Made by a program: the position numbers and the translations under genes
Notes under the pieces: generated by a model
What the model was told of the DNA's origin: nothing
What the model saw: the letters and a program-made list of their open reading frames with translations, nothing else
Databases searched by the model: none
In this document: positions 50,933 through 60,352 of the stretch, piece by piece
Position numbering within the stretch: the first letter of the stretch is position 1
Layout: every line of letters begins with the position of its first letter
Assembly: GCA_019241645.1 (NCBI GenBank)
Contig: JAFAWQ010000026.1
Span: forward strand, 1 to 64,000
DNA from: Alphaproteobacteria bacterium
GTDB lineage: Bacteria > Pseudomonadota > Alphaproteobacteria > Micropepsales > Micropepsaceae
Direction of reading: 5' to 3'
Length of the DNA: 64,000 nucleotides

Positions 50933-51607
50933 ATGACACCTTCAAGCCCTCAACATGAACCAACGATGGAAGAGATTCTCGCTTCCATTCGGAAAATCAT
51001 CGCCGAGGATTCGAGTGAGCCGCAGGCGCCCAAGGCCGATGCTGTAGCGGCGAATGGAAACGAAGGTCCGCGGGCCGAGACAAGTCCGGAGCCCACGCCA
51101 TCCGAACCGGTTGCCGAGGAAGAGACTGCTGTACCTGTGCAAGTGAGTGAGGCTGTGGCCCCATCGGAGGCCGCTGAAGCCAGAGTCGAACCGCCGACCC
51201 AAGCCAACATCCAAACCGAAACCCTTATTTCTCACGTTGAGGAGATATCGATGAGCAATTCCGGGCAGGCCTCCCATGACGGCATTTTCTCCGACAAGGC
51301 GCGCCAGGCGATCGATGACGCATTTGCGGACTTGGATCGCGTAAGCGAGACCGACAAGGGATCCGCGCCGCGTGCGGTGTCGCTCCCGCCGGTCGACGGC
51401 AATTCCGTCGAAGCGGTGTTCGAACGGGCGGTGCGCGGCAGTGTCGATCCGGTTTTGCAACGCTGGATGGACGGACACCAGCAAGATCTCTTGAACGCGG
51501 CCAAACCGCTGATCCGTGAATGGATGGACGATCACTTCCCAGCACTGCTGGAAGGCGCCGTCCGCGAAGAGGTCGCCCGCGTCATCAGGGCACGCGGCGG
51601 CCGGTAG
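50933..51607 (+). CDS. popZ: PopZ-family polar organising protein (DUF2497)
   Basis: A 224-residue protein. The N-terminal helix E-P-T-M-E-E-I-L-A-S-I-R-K-I-I-A-E-D (11-28) and the C-terminal helices (about 150-222, with F-E-R-A-V-R-G-S, L-x-x-W-M-D, L-x-x-x-x-K-P-L-I-R-E-W-M-D and L-P-A-L-L-E-type segments) are the two conserved parts. They flank a Pro/Glu/Ala-rich disordered linker, the layout by which PopZ forms polar condensates and tethers ParB-parS. Gene order before valS is as in Caulobacter relatives. Confidence 0.85.
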   Translation: MTPSSPQHEPTMEEILASIRKIIAEDSSEPQAPKADAVAANGNEGPRAETSPEPTPSEPVAEEETAVPVQVSEAVAPSEAAEARVEPPTQANIQTETLISHVEEISMSNSGQASHDGIFSDKARQAIDDAFADLDRVSETDKGSAPRAVSLPPVDGNSVEAVFERAVRGSVDPVLQRWMDGHQQDLLNAAKPLIREWMDDHFPALLEGAVREEVARVIRARGGR

Positions 51608-51699
51608 TCCATTTCACCTGGCCGGCGCGTGGATGCCGGCCTTCCGCCTCTGCGAAGACGCCGGTTGACGAACGACCGGCCCTCCCGCATGAGGCAGAC

Positions 51700-54468
51700 A
51701 TGCTCGACAAATCGTTCAATTTCAAAGACGTCGAACCGCGCATTTATGCGCAGTGGGAAGCAAGCGGCGCCTTTCGCGCCGGCCGCCGCCCGGACGCGGA
51801 TCCGTTCTCCATTGTCATCCCGCCACCCAATGTGACCGGAAGGCTGCATGTCGGCCACGCGCTGAACAACACCCTGCAGGACGTGCTGGCGCGCTTTGAG
51901 CGCATGCGCGGCAAGGATGTTCTGTGGCAGCCGGGCATGGACCACGCTGGCATCGCGACCCAGCTGGTCGTCGAGCGGCAGCTGGCCGAGCGGCAGCAGA
52001 GCCGCGTGGCTATGGGGCGTGAGAAATTTCTCGAAGAGGTGTGGCGCTGGAAGGAGGAATCCGGCGGCGCGATCGGCCGGCAACTGCGCCGGCTGGGCGC
52101 ATCGGCCGACTGGTCGCGCGAGCGATTCACCATGGATGAAGGCCTGTCGTGCGCGGTCCTTAAAGTGTTTGTCGAACTCTATCGCGAGGGGCTGATCTAC
52201 AAGGACAAGCGGCTGGTCAATTGGGATCCGCGGCTGCAGACGGCGGTCTCCGACCTCGAAGTCGAAAACATCGAGATGAAGGGGCATCTCTGGTACATCC
52301 GCTATCCGATCGAAGGGAAAACCTTAGATCCGAACAATCCGTCTACCTTCATTACGGTCGCCACCACCCGTCCCGAAACGATGCTGGGCGACACGGCAGT
52401 GTCGGTTCATCCCTCGGATGAGCGCTACAAGGAGTTAGTCGGCAAGCGGGCGATCCTGCCGCTGGCGAAGAGGCCCATCCCGATCCTCGCCGACGAATAC
52501 ACCGACCCTGAAAAGGGCACCGGCGTAGTGAAGATCACGCCGGGTCATGACTTCAACGACTTTGAAGTCGGCAAGCGCCATAACCTGCCGCTGATCAACA
52601 TCCTCAACAAGGATGGTACGCTGAATGACTCAGTGCCGTCGGACTATCGCGGCCTCGACCGCTTCGCAGCGCGCAAGCAGATCGTGGCGCAGCTGGAATC
52701 GCAGGAGCTGCTCGAAAAGATCGAATCTATCACCCATGCGGTACCGCACGACGAAAAGACCAAAACCGTAGTGCTCGAACCGTACATGACTGAGCAGTGG
52801 TATCTGAACGTAGCGCCATTGGCTGAGAAGGCAATGAAAGCGGTCAAGGATGGCCGCACGCGCATTGCTCCAGAGCAATGGGAGAATGTTTATTTCAGCT
52901 GGCTACGAAACATTCAGCCGTGGTGCATCTCCCGCCAGCTTTGGTGGGGTCACCAGATTCCAGTTTGGTACGATGAGCATGGAAAGGCATTTGTCGCTGA
53001 AAACTCGGAGGATGCAATTCGGCTCGCCACTGAGCAGAGCCCACCTGGGCCACCGTTCGTGGCTGATGACCCAGCCAAGGAGCTAATCAAGAAATTCGGC
53101 AACGACACGCAACGAGAAAAGTTTCGCCTTCTGACACGCGATCCAGATGTGCTCGATACGTGGTTTTCGTCCGCGCTGTGGCCGTTCTCCACGCTGGGCT
53201 GGCCCGACAAGACGCCAGAGTTAGAACGCTACTACCCAACTTCTGTTCTCGTCACGGGCTTCGACATCATCTTCTTCTGGGTCGCTCGTATGATGATGAT
53301 GGGCCTCCACTTTATGCAGAAGGCGCGACCTGCGGAATCGCCTGATAGGTGGGTCCCGTTTCGCCAAGTCTTCATCCACACCCGCGTCCTCGATGAAAAG
53401 GGCGCGAAGATGTCGAAGACCAAGGGCAACGTGGTCGATCCGCTGGAGCTGATCGATGCCTATGGCGCGGATGCGCTGCGCTTCACCCTGGCGCTGGCGG
53501 CAGGGCAGGGGCGGGACATGCGCATCGGGGCGTCGCGCGTTGAGGTGAACCGCAACTTCGCCACCAAGCTTTGGAACGCGGCGCGCTTCTGCGAAATGAA
53601 TGGCTGCGAAACGCGCGCCAGCTTCGACCCCGCGCAGGCGACTCATACGGTCAACAAATGGATCGTGGCGGAAACCGCACGTGCGTCATCGGAGGTCACG
53701 CGCCATCTCGAAGCCTTCCGCTTCAACGAAGCGGCCGGTGCCATCTACCATTTTGTGTGGGATGTGTTCTGCGACTGGTACCTGGAGTTCATAAAGCCGT
53801 TGCTGAATGGCACCGACGAAGGCGCCAAGGCAGAGGCTCGCATGACAGCCGCCTGGGCGCGCGACCAGATCTTCGCGCTGCTGCATCCGTTCATGCCGTT
53901 CATCACCGAAGAGTTGTGGGAGCGCACGTCCTCGCAACGCGATACGTTGTTAATCGAAGCGAAATGGCCACAACTGTCGCATCTGCCTCGCGACGAGGCT
54001 GCCGCAAACGAAATGTGCTGGGTGATCGATCTTGTTTCCGGCATTCGTTCGGTGCGGGCAGAAATGAATGTGCCTGCATCCGCAAAAATCGCGCTGGTCC
54101 TCAAGGATGCGAGCGCCCAGTCCGCGGCGCGACTGGACCGGCACCGCGATGTCGTGATGACGCTCGCCCGGCTCGCTTCCGCGCACACGGCCGATTCAAT
54201 CCCACAAGGCTCGGCGCAGTTCGTGCTGCACGAGGCGACCGCCGCGATTCCTCTCGGAGCTGTTATCGACTTCGCCAAGGAGCGTGCACGACTGGAAAAG
54301 GAGTTGGCGAAAGCCCAATCCGAAATCGCCAAGATCGATGGCAAGCTGAACAATGCCGACTTCGTCGCGCGCGCGCCGGAAGAGATCATCGACGAGCAGA
54401 AGGAGCGCAGGGCCGAAGCCGCTGCTTTGGCGGAGCGCCTGAATCAGGCCCTAGGCATGCTTGGCTAG
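51700..54468 (+). CDS. valS: Valyl-tRNA synthetase
   Basis: A 922-residue class I synthetase with editing domain. The HIGH motif is G-R-L-H-V-G-H-A (near 50), and K-M-S-K-T-K-G-N is near 569. The post-transfer editing (CP1) domain contains T-T-R-P-E-T-M-L-G-D-T-A. A C-terminal coiled-coil domain with K-E-R-A-R-L-E-K-E-L ends the protein. The ATG at 51700 gives the family N-terminus M-L-D-K-S-F. It follows popZ by 92 bp. Confidence 0.96.
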   Translation: MLDKSFNFKDVEPRIYAQWEASGAFRAGRRPDADPFSIVIPPPNVTGRLHVGHALNNTLQDVLARFERMRGKDVLWQPGMDHAGIATQLVVERQLAERQQSRVAMGREKFLEEVWRWKEESGGAIGRQLRRLGASADWSRERFTMDEGLSCAVLKVFVELYREGLIYKDKRLVNWDPRLQTAVSDLEVENIEMKGHLWYIRYPIEGKTLDPNNPSTFITVATTRPETMLGDTAVSVHPSDERYKELVGKRAILPLAKRPIPILADEYTDPEKGTGVVKITPGHDFNDFEVGKRHNLPLINILNKDGTLNDSVPSDYRGLDRFAARKQIVAQLESQELLEKIESITHAVPHDEKTKTVVLEPYMTEQWYLNVAPLAEKAMKAVKDGRTRIAPEQWENVYFSWLRNIQPWCISRQLWWGHQIPVWYDEHGKAFVAENSEDAIRLATEQSPPGPPFVADDPAKELIKKFGNDTQREKFRLLTRDPDVLDTWFSSALWPFSTLGWPDKTPELERYYPTSVLVTGFDIIFFWVARMMMMGLHFMQKARPAESPDRWVPFRQVFIHTRVLDEKGAKMSKTKGNVVDPLELIDAYGADALRFTLALAAGQGRDMRIGASRVEVNRNFATKLWNAARFCEMNGCETRASFDPAQATHTVNKWIVAETARASSEVTRHLEAFRFNEAAGAIYHFVWDVFCDWYLEFIKPLLNGTDEGAKAEARMTAAWARDQIFALLHPFMPFITEELWERTSSQRDTLLIEAKWPQLSHLPRDEAAANEMCWVIDLVSGIRSVRAEMNVPASAKIALVLKDASAQSAARLDRHRDVVMTLARLASAHTADSIPQGSAQFVLHEATAAIPLGAVIDFAKERARLEKELAKAQSEIAKIDGKLNNADFVARAPEEIIDEQKERRAEAAALAERLNQALGMLG

Positions 54469-54528
54469 GGGAACGGCACTGTCCTTTCATGCATTTCCTC
54501 CGCGAAGGCCAAGCAAGGGAGGATATTT

Positions 54529-54840
54529 ATGAGAAATCTAGCAAAGGCCATTGTGCTCATAGCGGCCGTGGCCTGCGTTACTGCGCCTGCGGCGGATGCG
54601 AGCTGCCAAGGCCGGAAGACAACCGGCACCGTTCTCGGCGCGGCGGGAGGCGGCGTTTTGGGCAACGTCATCACCCACGGCAGTGCAATCGGCACGGTGG
54701 CTGGCGTGGTCGGTGGCGGGCTGGTCGGACATGAAGTCGCCAAAGGCGGATGCTCCCGCCGTGTGGCGTACTATCACCATCGGCGCTACTGGATCGACCG
54801 CCACGGCCACCGGCATTACTACCGCGTCGCCAGGCGCTGA
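54529..54840 (+). CDS. Exported glycine-zipper 2TM protein
   Basis: A 103-residue exported protein. The signal peptide covers 1-24. Two glycine-rich stretches (G-T-V-L-G-A-A-G-G-G-V-L-G and I-G-T-V-A-G-V-V-G-G-G-L-V-G-H) form the Rick_17kDa/glycine-zipper 2TM motif. A His/Tyr/Arg-rich tail (Y-Y-H-H-R-R-Y-W-I-D-R-H-G-H-R-H) may bind metal. GGGAGG lies just before the start. Role unknown. Confidence 0.8.
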   Translation: MRNLAKAIVLIAAVACVTAPAADASCQGRKTTGTVLGAAGGGVLGNVITHGSAIGTVAGVVGGGLVGHEVAKGGCSRRVAYYHHRRYWIDRHGHRHYYRVARR

Positions 54841-54914
54841 CATTTTACGAGCGCCCTTTGCCGTCTTCATAGTCTGGGAGTAAAGTCCGGCCGAAACGTC
54901 GCAGTGGGGGAAAC

Positions 54915-55982
54915 ATGCGCGCGTTAGGCCATCCAGTTTCAAAAAAGGTCTCAATCATCGCGGCGACGGTCATGCTCAATATGGGGCAATTACCTTGGCG
55001 CGCGCACGCTGCGACCATTATTACTTTCGATGCGCCGGGCGGAAATTACACTGCACCAGTCGCTATCAATCGCTCCGGCGCGATCGCCGGCATTGTTGGC
55101 GACACCAACCCACCCCCCTGCTACCCTCAGAAGGGTTTCGTGCGCGATCCTGCTGGAACCATCACCGATTTCGTCCCCGGGAGCGGGGCCCAAGACGATG
55201 TCGTTACCGCATCTGTCAACGGTATGAACGATGCAGGGGAAATTGCGGGATCGTTTCTCGAAGTCCATCGGGAAGCCGACAATTCCTGCACGTTCGTTGC
55301 GACGCACGGGTTTGTCCGAAGCCCGGCTGGCATATTCACCGATTTCGACCCGCCCTCCGTGCCGCCGGGAACAATCCCCAACGTTGGAGGAATCAACAAC
55401 ACGGGGGCCGTGGTTGGATACTATATCGATGGCCAAGTTCACGGTTTCATGCGGGATGCGAGTGGACAGTGGACCGTTATCGACCCGCCGGCATCCACCC
55501 GGACCATCGCCTGCTGCATCAACGACAAGGGTACGATTGCCGGGTACTTCGACGACAATCAGACTGGCGCGACTCATGGCTTTATTCGGGATACACAAGG
55601 AAACTTTACGCAATTCGATATTCCCGGCGCGGTGAACCTAAATGTGACCGGGCTAAGCAAGAAGGGCGGGGTCACCGGCGCCTTCTATGACGGTACAACT
55701 ACTCACGGTTACACCCGCCCGTCCGGCGGCCCTGTTACGATTTTTGACGCACCTGGGGCGCAAAGCACGAGCCCGTACGCAATTTTTGGTCAAACCATTG
55801 CGGGGTACTATTTCGATGGGGTTACCACCCGTGCATTCATTCGCAAGCGCAACGGAGGCTTCATGACCTTTAATGTGCCGGGCGCCGACGGAACCGCTGC
55901 ATTGGGAATTACCAAAAAAGGGACTGTGACCGGCCAGTACTACGCCTCGGGCACCAGCCACGGCTTTGTGCGGACTCGTTAA
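54915..55982 (+). CDS. Exported repeat protein, HAF-type
   Basis: A 355-residue secreted protein. After a signal peptide (about 1-33) come about seven repeats of roughly 45 residues, built on I-T-F-D-A-P-G, then I-N-x-x-G-x-I-A-G, and H-G-F-V-R-D-x-x-G-x-F-T-x-F-D. Similar repeats (HAF family) form beta-propeller-like extracellular domains in acidobacteria and alphaproteobacteria. The final repeat ends with H-G-F-V-R. It is convergent with the RND adaptor gene. Likely a secreted binding protein; ligand unknown. Confidence 0.7.
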   Translation: MRALGHPVSKKVSIIAATVMLNMGQLPWRAHAATIITFDAPGGNYTAPVAINRSGAIAGIVGDTNPPPCYPQKGFVRDPAGTITDFVPGSGAQDDVVTASVNGMNDAGEIAGSFLEVHREADNSCTFVATHGFVRSPAGIFTDFDPPSVPPGTIPNVGGINNTGAVVGYYIDGQVHGFMRDASGQWTVIDPPASTRTIACCINDKGTIAGYFDDNQTGATHGFIRDTQGNFTQFDIPGAVNLNVTGLSKKGGVTGAFYDGTTTHGYTRPSGGPVTIFDAPGAQSTSPYAIFGQTIAGYYFDGVTTRAFIRKRNGGFMTFNVPGADGTAALGITKKGTVTGQYYASGTSHGFVRTR

Positions 55983-56005
55983 TCGGGATAGCTCAGCTCC
56001 TAAGT

Positions 56006-57073
56006 TTAGGACGCAAGTATCGGCTGGACCTTCTGGCCGGCTTCGAGGCGTTCCGCGCCGCGCACGATGACACGTTCGCCCGGCTTCAGTTGACCCCGGA
56101 CTTCGACGAACGCGCCGTCCTGGCTGCCGGTCTGCACCGCCACGCGTGCCGCCACATTCTTGGCATCCACCTTGAACACATACGTGTTGTCCTCGCGCAG
56201 CACGAGAGCATCGCGAGGTACAGCCAGCACGTTACGGGGCGCCGCCGAAGGAACCATCACCTTGGCCGCATCGCCCACGAAAGCCTGGCCGGGTTTCAAC
56301 GCGACACGGATTTCAATCGTACGGCTAAGCTCGTCGCCCACCGGCACAATAGCTCGCACCGCGGCAAGAATAGGCCGATGCGCGACTTCAACAGTGACCT
56401 GCATGCCTTCGCGCAGAAAGTGAGCGGAATCGATCGGCGACTGCGCCTTCACCTCGATCGAACCGATGTCGACCAACCGCAGGATTTCTTTGCCTGCGAT
56501 GGCGTATTCGCCAGTGTTGATTAGCCGGGCTACAACGCGGCCGGGAAACGGCGCCCGGATTTCGCTGTGACTGAATTGGTATTGGCTCTTGCGCAGGGAA
56601 GCTTGAGCCTGGGCGAGAGCGCCTTCGTCCATTTGGCGCGTTGACGAGGCCTGATCCCGCGTCGCTTTCGCGATTGCCGCCTGCGAGAACAGCCGATCCA
56701 TGCGTTCCGCCTGACTACGGTCGAAATTCAGTTGCGCGGAAAGGCGCGCCACATTGGCCTTGTCCGAGGCCAGCTGCATTCCGGCAACGCTCTTGTCGAT
56801 ACGCGCGATGATGTCCCCGGCCTTTACTACGGTGCCGACTTCCGCCACCCAGGCGACGCGGCCTTCGACTTCGGACGCGAGTTTGGAGTCGTTGCGAGCG
56901 ACCACCGTTCCGGGCAGCACAACTTTCGGTGCCATCTTCACGGCCCGGGCTTGGACCACGCCAACCTTCGGCGGTGGCGCTGGCGCAGGCGCCTGTTGCG
57001 CGCTTGCAAGCGATGCCCAGGCCATGGCGCCAACAGAAGCAACAATGATCGCCCGCTTGAATACAACCATCAT
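56006..57073 (-). CDS. RND efflux periplasmic adaptor
   Basis: A 355-residue membrane fusion protein. The signal peptide (1-25) leads to a beta-barrel/lipoyl core: V-V-A-R-N-D-S-K-L-A-S-E-V-E-G-R-V, then G-D-I-I-A-R-I-D, a coiled-coil hairpin (about 95-160) and the returning S-E-I-R-A-P-F-P-G-R-V. The last part is the membrane-proximal domain with V-L-R-E-D-N-T-Y-V-F. It starts inside the stop of the permease gene (ATGA), so it is the second gene of the pair. Confidence 0.9.
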   Translation of the reverse strand: MMVVFKRAIIVASVGAMAWASLASAQQAPAPAPPPKVGVVQARAVKMAPKVVLPGTVVARNDSKLASEVEGRVAWVAEVGTVVKAGDIIARIDKSVAGMQLASDKANVARLSAQLNFDRSQAERMDRLFSQAAIAKATRDQASSTRQMDEGALAQAQASLRKSQYQFSHSEIRAPFPGRVVARLINTGEYAIAGKEILRLVDIGSIEVKAQSPIDSAHFLREGMQVTVEVAHRPILAAVRAIVPVGDELSRTIEIRVALKPGQAFVGDAAKVMVPSAAPRNVLAVPRDALVLREDNTYVFKVDAKNVAARVAVQTGSQDGAFVEVRGQLKPGERVIVRGAERLEAGQKVQPILAS

Positions 57074-60000
57074 GCAGCTGCCCTTGCTGGGAATAGTGGT
57101 GTCTCAGGTGTCACAGGTGCTTCCCGCAGTGCCGAAGGTTTCTCGCCGAGCCGTAGCATCGCCGGGATCAGTATAAGCGTGAAGACGTGGCTGACCAGAA
57201 TCCCGCCCACAATAACGGCACCCAGTCCACGGTAAATTTCCGCGCCGGGGCCGGGAATGATGACCAGCGGCAGCATGCCGAAAATCGCCGTAAGTGTGCT
57301 GGAAAAGATCGGGCGCAGTCGCGTCTCGAGGCTGGAGCGCACGGCGTCAACGCGTGTCATGCCTTCCGCCTCGGCCTGACGGGTGCGGGCGACCAAGAGG
57401 ATTGTGTTGTTGACCACGAGCCCCAGTACGATGATGAAACCGATCATCGTCAACAGGTCGAGCGGCTGGAAGACGAAGAGGCCGAGGAAGCGCAGTGCCG
57501 CCATGCCGCCAACGGTGCCGAGCGGCAAGGCGATGGTGGCAATCGCCGAATCCTTCACCGACTTAAACAACGCCGCCATGATGAGAAAGAGCAACAGCAC
57601 GGCGAGCCCGAAATTCTTGCCCATGCTCCACAAGGCGTTGTCGAGATGGTTGGCGGCCGCACCATACGTGACGGTCCCATCGGACGGCAGCAATTTCCGG
57701 ATCTGCGGTTCGATCTCGTTGCGCACGATCTTCATGGTGTCTTCCAGCGCGACGCCGCGCGGCGGCTGGAGATTAAGCGCCACGGTGCGCCGGCGATCCA
57801 GGCGATAGATGCCGCTCGGCGCCAGGGTCTCCTGCATCGAGATGAGATGGCCGAATGGCACGATGCCGCCTTTGGGTGTAGCCACCGGCGCGCCGCTGAC
57901 AGCGTCCGGCGAAGCGAGTTGGCGGGCTTTCAGGATAAGGAATAGCCGGCGTTCGCCATCGTAGCGCTGGCCGACATACAGACCTTCGCCGAACGCCTGC
58001 ACGAGATTGCCGACATCTGGCCGGCCCCACCCGACTTCCACGATTGAACGGTCATCCGGCAACAGCTTGAGTTGGGGTTGATCGTACTCCAGCGACGGGT
58101 TGGAATTCACGACGCCTTCTGCAAACCGCTTCGCGAGCAGATCGAAGCCCTTCTTTGCCGCCATGCGCATGGCTTCGGGGTCGTTCGACTGTATGTTGAT
58201 CGAAATTCCACCGCCTTCGCCAAAACCGCCGAACAGACTGCCCATCTGCGCGAAAGCCTGTGCATCCGGCAGATCTTTTATCACCTCGGAACGGACGATC
58301 TTTTCCAGTTCCGGGAAGTCGCGATCGTTCGGAACGCGCACCGCCATGTCCATGAAGCCGGCGCCGTTCATTTGAACATAGTAGTTGAGGAGCTTCGGCT
58401 GCTTGTCTCCGCGCAAATACGGCTGCAGCCTGTCGATGATTGGCCGTGCAATGTTCTTGTCTGCAAACTCAACCGTGGCGCCGGCGGGAAACTGAATGAA
58501 ACCGTCAATCGCGGCGCGTTTCACCTGCGGAAGGTACTGAAGGCTGGGCAAGAGAAGCCAGGTGCCTGCAAGTGAGCCGACAATCAGACCACCGATCCAA
58601 AGCTGCCGCTTCCGCGGCGTATTCGTGACGTTCATGCAGATGTCGGTAATTCGGCGCCATACGTTGGTCAGTTCGGAAATCTTTGGCCGCGTTTTCAGAA
58701 ACAAGATCGACGCGACAGGCACTACCGTGATGGCAACGATCAGCGATATGAATACAGCAAAGGCGATTGTCAGCGAGAGGTCAGCAAACAGCTGACCCTC
58801 GACATCCTTGAGGAAAATCACCGGCACGAAAATGGCGACATTCGTCGCCGTCGAGGCAAGGAGCGCGCCCCAAACCTGATCGGTTCCCTTTTGCGAAGCT
58901 TCCCCCGCAGGCATGCCGCGCTCGCGCAAGCGCAGGATGTTTTCGAAGCAGACTATTGCAGCGTCGAGGACCATGCCCGTCGCAAAGGCGAGGCCGGCGA
59001 GTGAGACGACGTTGAGCGTGCGGCCCGCAAGGTTGAGCAGGATCACGACAGCGAACAGGCAGATCGGAATGGCGCACGAGATGATCAGCGTGCCGCGCCA
59101 CTCGCGCATGAAAAACCACAACACACCGACGGCCAGCAGAATGCCGAGGAACAGATCGGTCGTGACCATGCCGAGGGCCTGGTTGATGAAATGCGATGGG
59201 TCGAAGGAGTATTGCAGTTTGACATGCTGCTCCTTCGCCGCTCCGTCATTCAGCTTCTCCAGCTCGGCCTTGACCGCGTTGACTGTGGCGAGCACGTTCG
59301 CTCCCGAGGCGCGGAATATCCGCATGCCGAGGGCCGGATTGCCGTTCTGGTAGGCGAAGCCCTGCGCCTTGCTGCGGCCCACATGCACATCGGCAATATC
59401 GCCCAGATGCACCGGCTTGCCGTCGCGCCATTCGAGGATAAGGTCCTTGAGATCGGCCACCGAATAGCGACCGCGGAAAGAGAGTCCGTATTGCCGCCGG
59501 CCGACATCGATCGTACCGCCGGATACGTCTTCGGAGCCGCTGATCTGCTGCGCCATTTTGGGTATCTGAATTCCCAGCTGCGCCGCGCGAACGGGATCGA
59601 ATACGATGTCTAGTTCCTCGGTCCCGCCTTGTTCGTTGATCTCAACGCCTCCAACGCCTGGCACAGCCTCAAGGCGCGGAATTACGATGTCTCTCAGGAA
59701 TTGTTTGTAACCGGCGACGTTGCGGTTGTTCCCGGGCAGCTTCTGCATGAAGACCCAGAGCAAGGTGGCATTCGCGTCTTGAGTGCTGGCCAGCTGCACG
59801 AAGGGCTTTTCAGCATCGAGCGGCAGCGGCGGCAGCCGATTGAGTCGGCCAATGACGTCGACCAGCGTGCTTTTCATGTCCGTGCCGAGGGCAAAGGTCA
59901 GCTGGACGTAGGCGCCACCGGCATTGGAAAACCCGTCCATCTCCTGCAGGCCGGGCAGGCCCTGGAGCACCTCCTCCTCGGGCTGGAGAATTTGTGCCTC

Positions 60001-60180
60001 GATCTCACGGGGGGTCTCAGCGCGCCATTGCGTGCCGATGCCGATTTGGGGCCGGTCGATGTCCGGAAACAGCTGAATGGGCAGGGCGTTCAGTGCGAAG
60101 ACACCGAACAAGATGGTAATGGCCACTCCGACTGCTACCGCAGCCGGACTTCGGATGCTGGCTTGGGTTAGTGCCCGCAT
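57070..60180 (-). CDS. RND efflux permease
   Basis: A 1036-residue inner-membrane pump of the AcrB/HAE-type superfamily, with the usual twelve transmembrane helices and two large periplasmic loops. Start Met at 60180 is preceded by GAGGGAG. The N-terminus is I-R-S-P-A-A-V-A-V-G-V-A and the second half repeats the pattern (L-D-L-L-T-M-I-G-F-I-I-V-L-G-L-V-V-N-N-T-I-L-L-V). Helix 4 has G-M-V-L-D-A-A-I-V-x-F-E-N, with a single Asp where AcrB has two. No outer-membrane partner lies nearby, so it likely uses a TolC encoded elsewhere. Substrate unknown. Confidence 0.92.
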   Translation of the reverse strand: MRALTQASIRSPAAVAVGVAITILFGVFALNALPIQLFPDIDRPQIGIGTQWRAETPREIEAQILQPEEEVLQGLPGLQEMDGFSNAGGAYVQLTFALGTDMKSTLVDVIGRLNRLPPLPLDAEKPFVQLASTQDANATLLWVFMQKLPGNNRNVAGYKQFLRDIVIPRLEAVPGVGGVEINEQGGTEELDIVFDPVRAAQLGIQIPKMAQQISGSEDVSGGTIDVGRRQYGLSFRGRYSVADLKDLILEWRDGKPVHLGDIADVHVGRSKAQGFAYQNGNPALGMRIFRASGANVLATVNAVKAELEKLNDGAAKEQHVKLQYSFDPSHFINQALGMVTTDLFLGILLAVGVLWFFMREWRGTLIISCAIPICLFAVVILLNLAGRTLNVVSLAGLAFATGMVLDAAIVCFENILRLRERGMPAGEASQKGTDQVWGALLASTATNVAIFVPVIFLKDVEGQLFADLSLTIAFAVFISLIVAITVVPVASILFLKTRPKISELTNVWRRITDICMNVTNTPRKRQLWIGGLIVGSLAGTWLLLPSLQYLPQVKRAAIDGFIQFPAGATVEFADKNIARPIIDRLQPYLRGDKQPKLLNYYVQMNGAGFMDMAVRVPNDRDFPELEKIVRSEVIKDLPDAQAFAQMGSLFGGFGEGGGISINIQSNDPEAMRMAAKKGFDLLAKRFAEGVVNSNPSLEYDQPQLKLLPDDRSIVEVGWGRPDVGNLVQAFGEGLYVGQRYDGERRLFLILKARQLASPDAVSGAPVATPKGGIVPFGHLISMQETLAPSGIYRLDRRRTVALNLQPPRGVALEDTMKIVRNEIEPQIRKLLPSDGTVTYGAAANHLDNALWSMGKNFGLAVLLLFLIMAALFKSVKDSAIATIALPLGTVGGMAALRFLGLFVFQPLDLLTMIGFIIVLGLVVNNTILLVARTRQAEAEGMTRVDAVRSSLETRLRPIFSSTLTAIFGMLPLVIIPGPGAEIYRGLGAVIVGGILVSHVFTLILIPAMLRLGEKPSALREAPVTPETPLFPARAAA

Positions 60181-60352
60181 CGGCTCCCTCGATGGCATGC
60201 GCTGCGAGTGGCATTATTGCCCGCAATGTGGAGAGGATGTGGCGTCAAGCTTGCGTGAAACCAACGGCTGGAGCCATGCACGGAGCGAGGGGCCAACCGG
60301 CGTCGCTTCCTGATCCACAAACTAGCGCATTACAAACTTGCAATGTTGGTCG

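Noticed and set aside
53571-54734. A 387-codon forward frame across the end of valS
   Set aside because: Shadow of valS in another frame; the Arg/Gly-rich product is typical of such artefacts.
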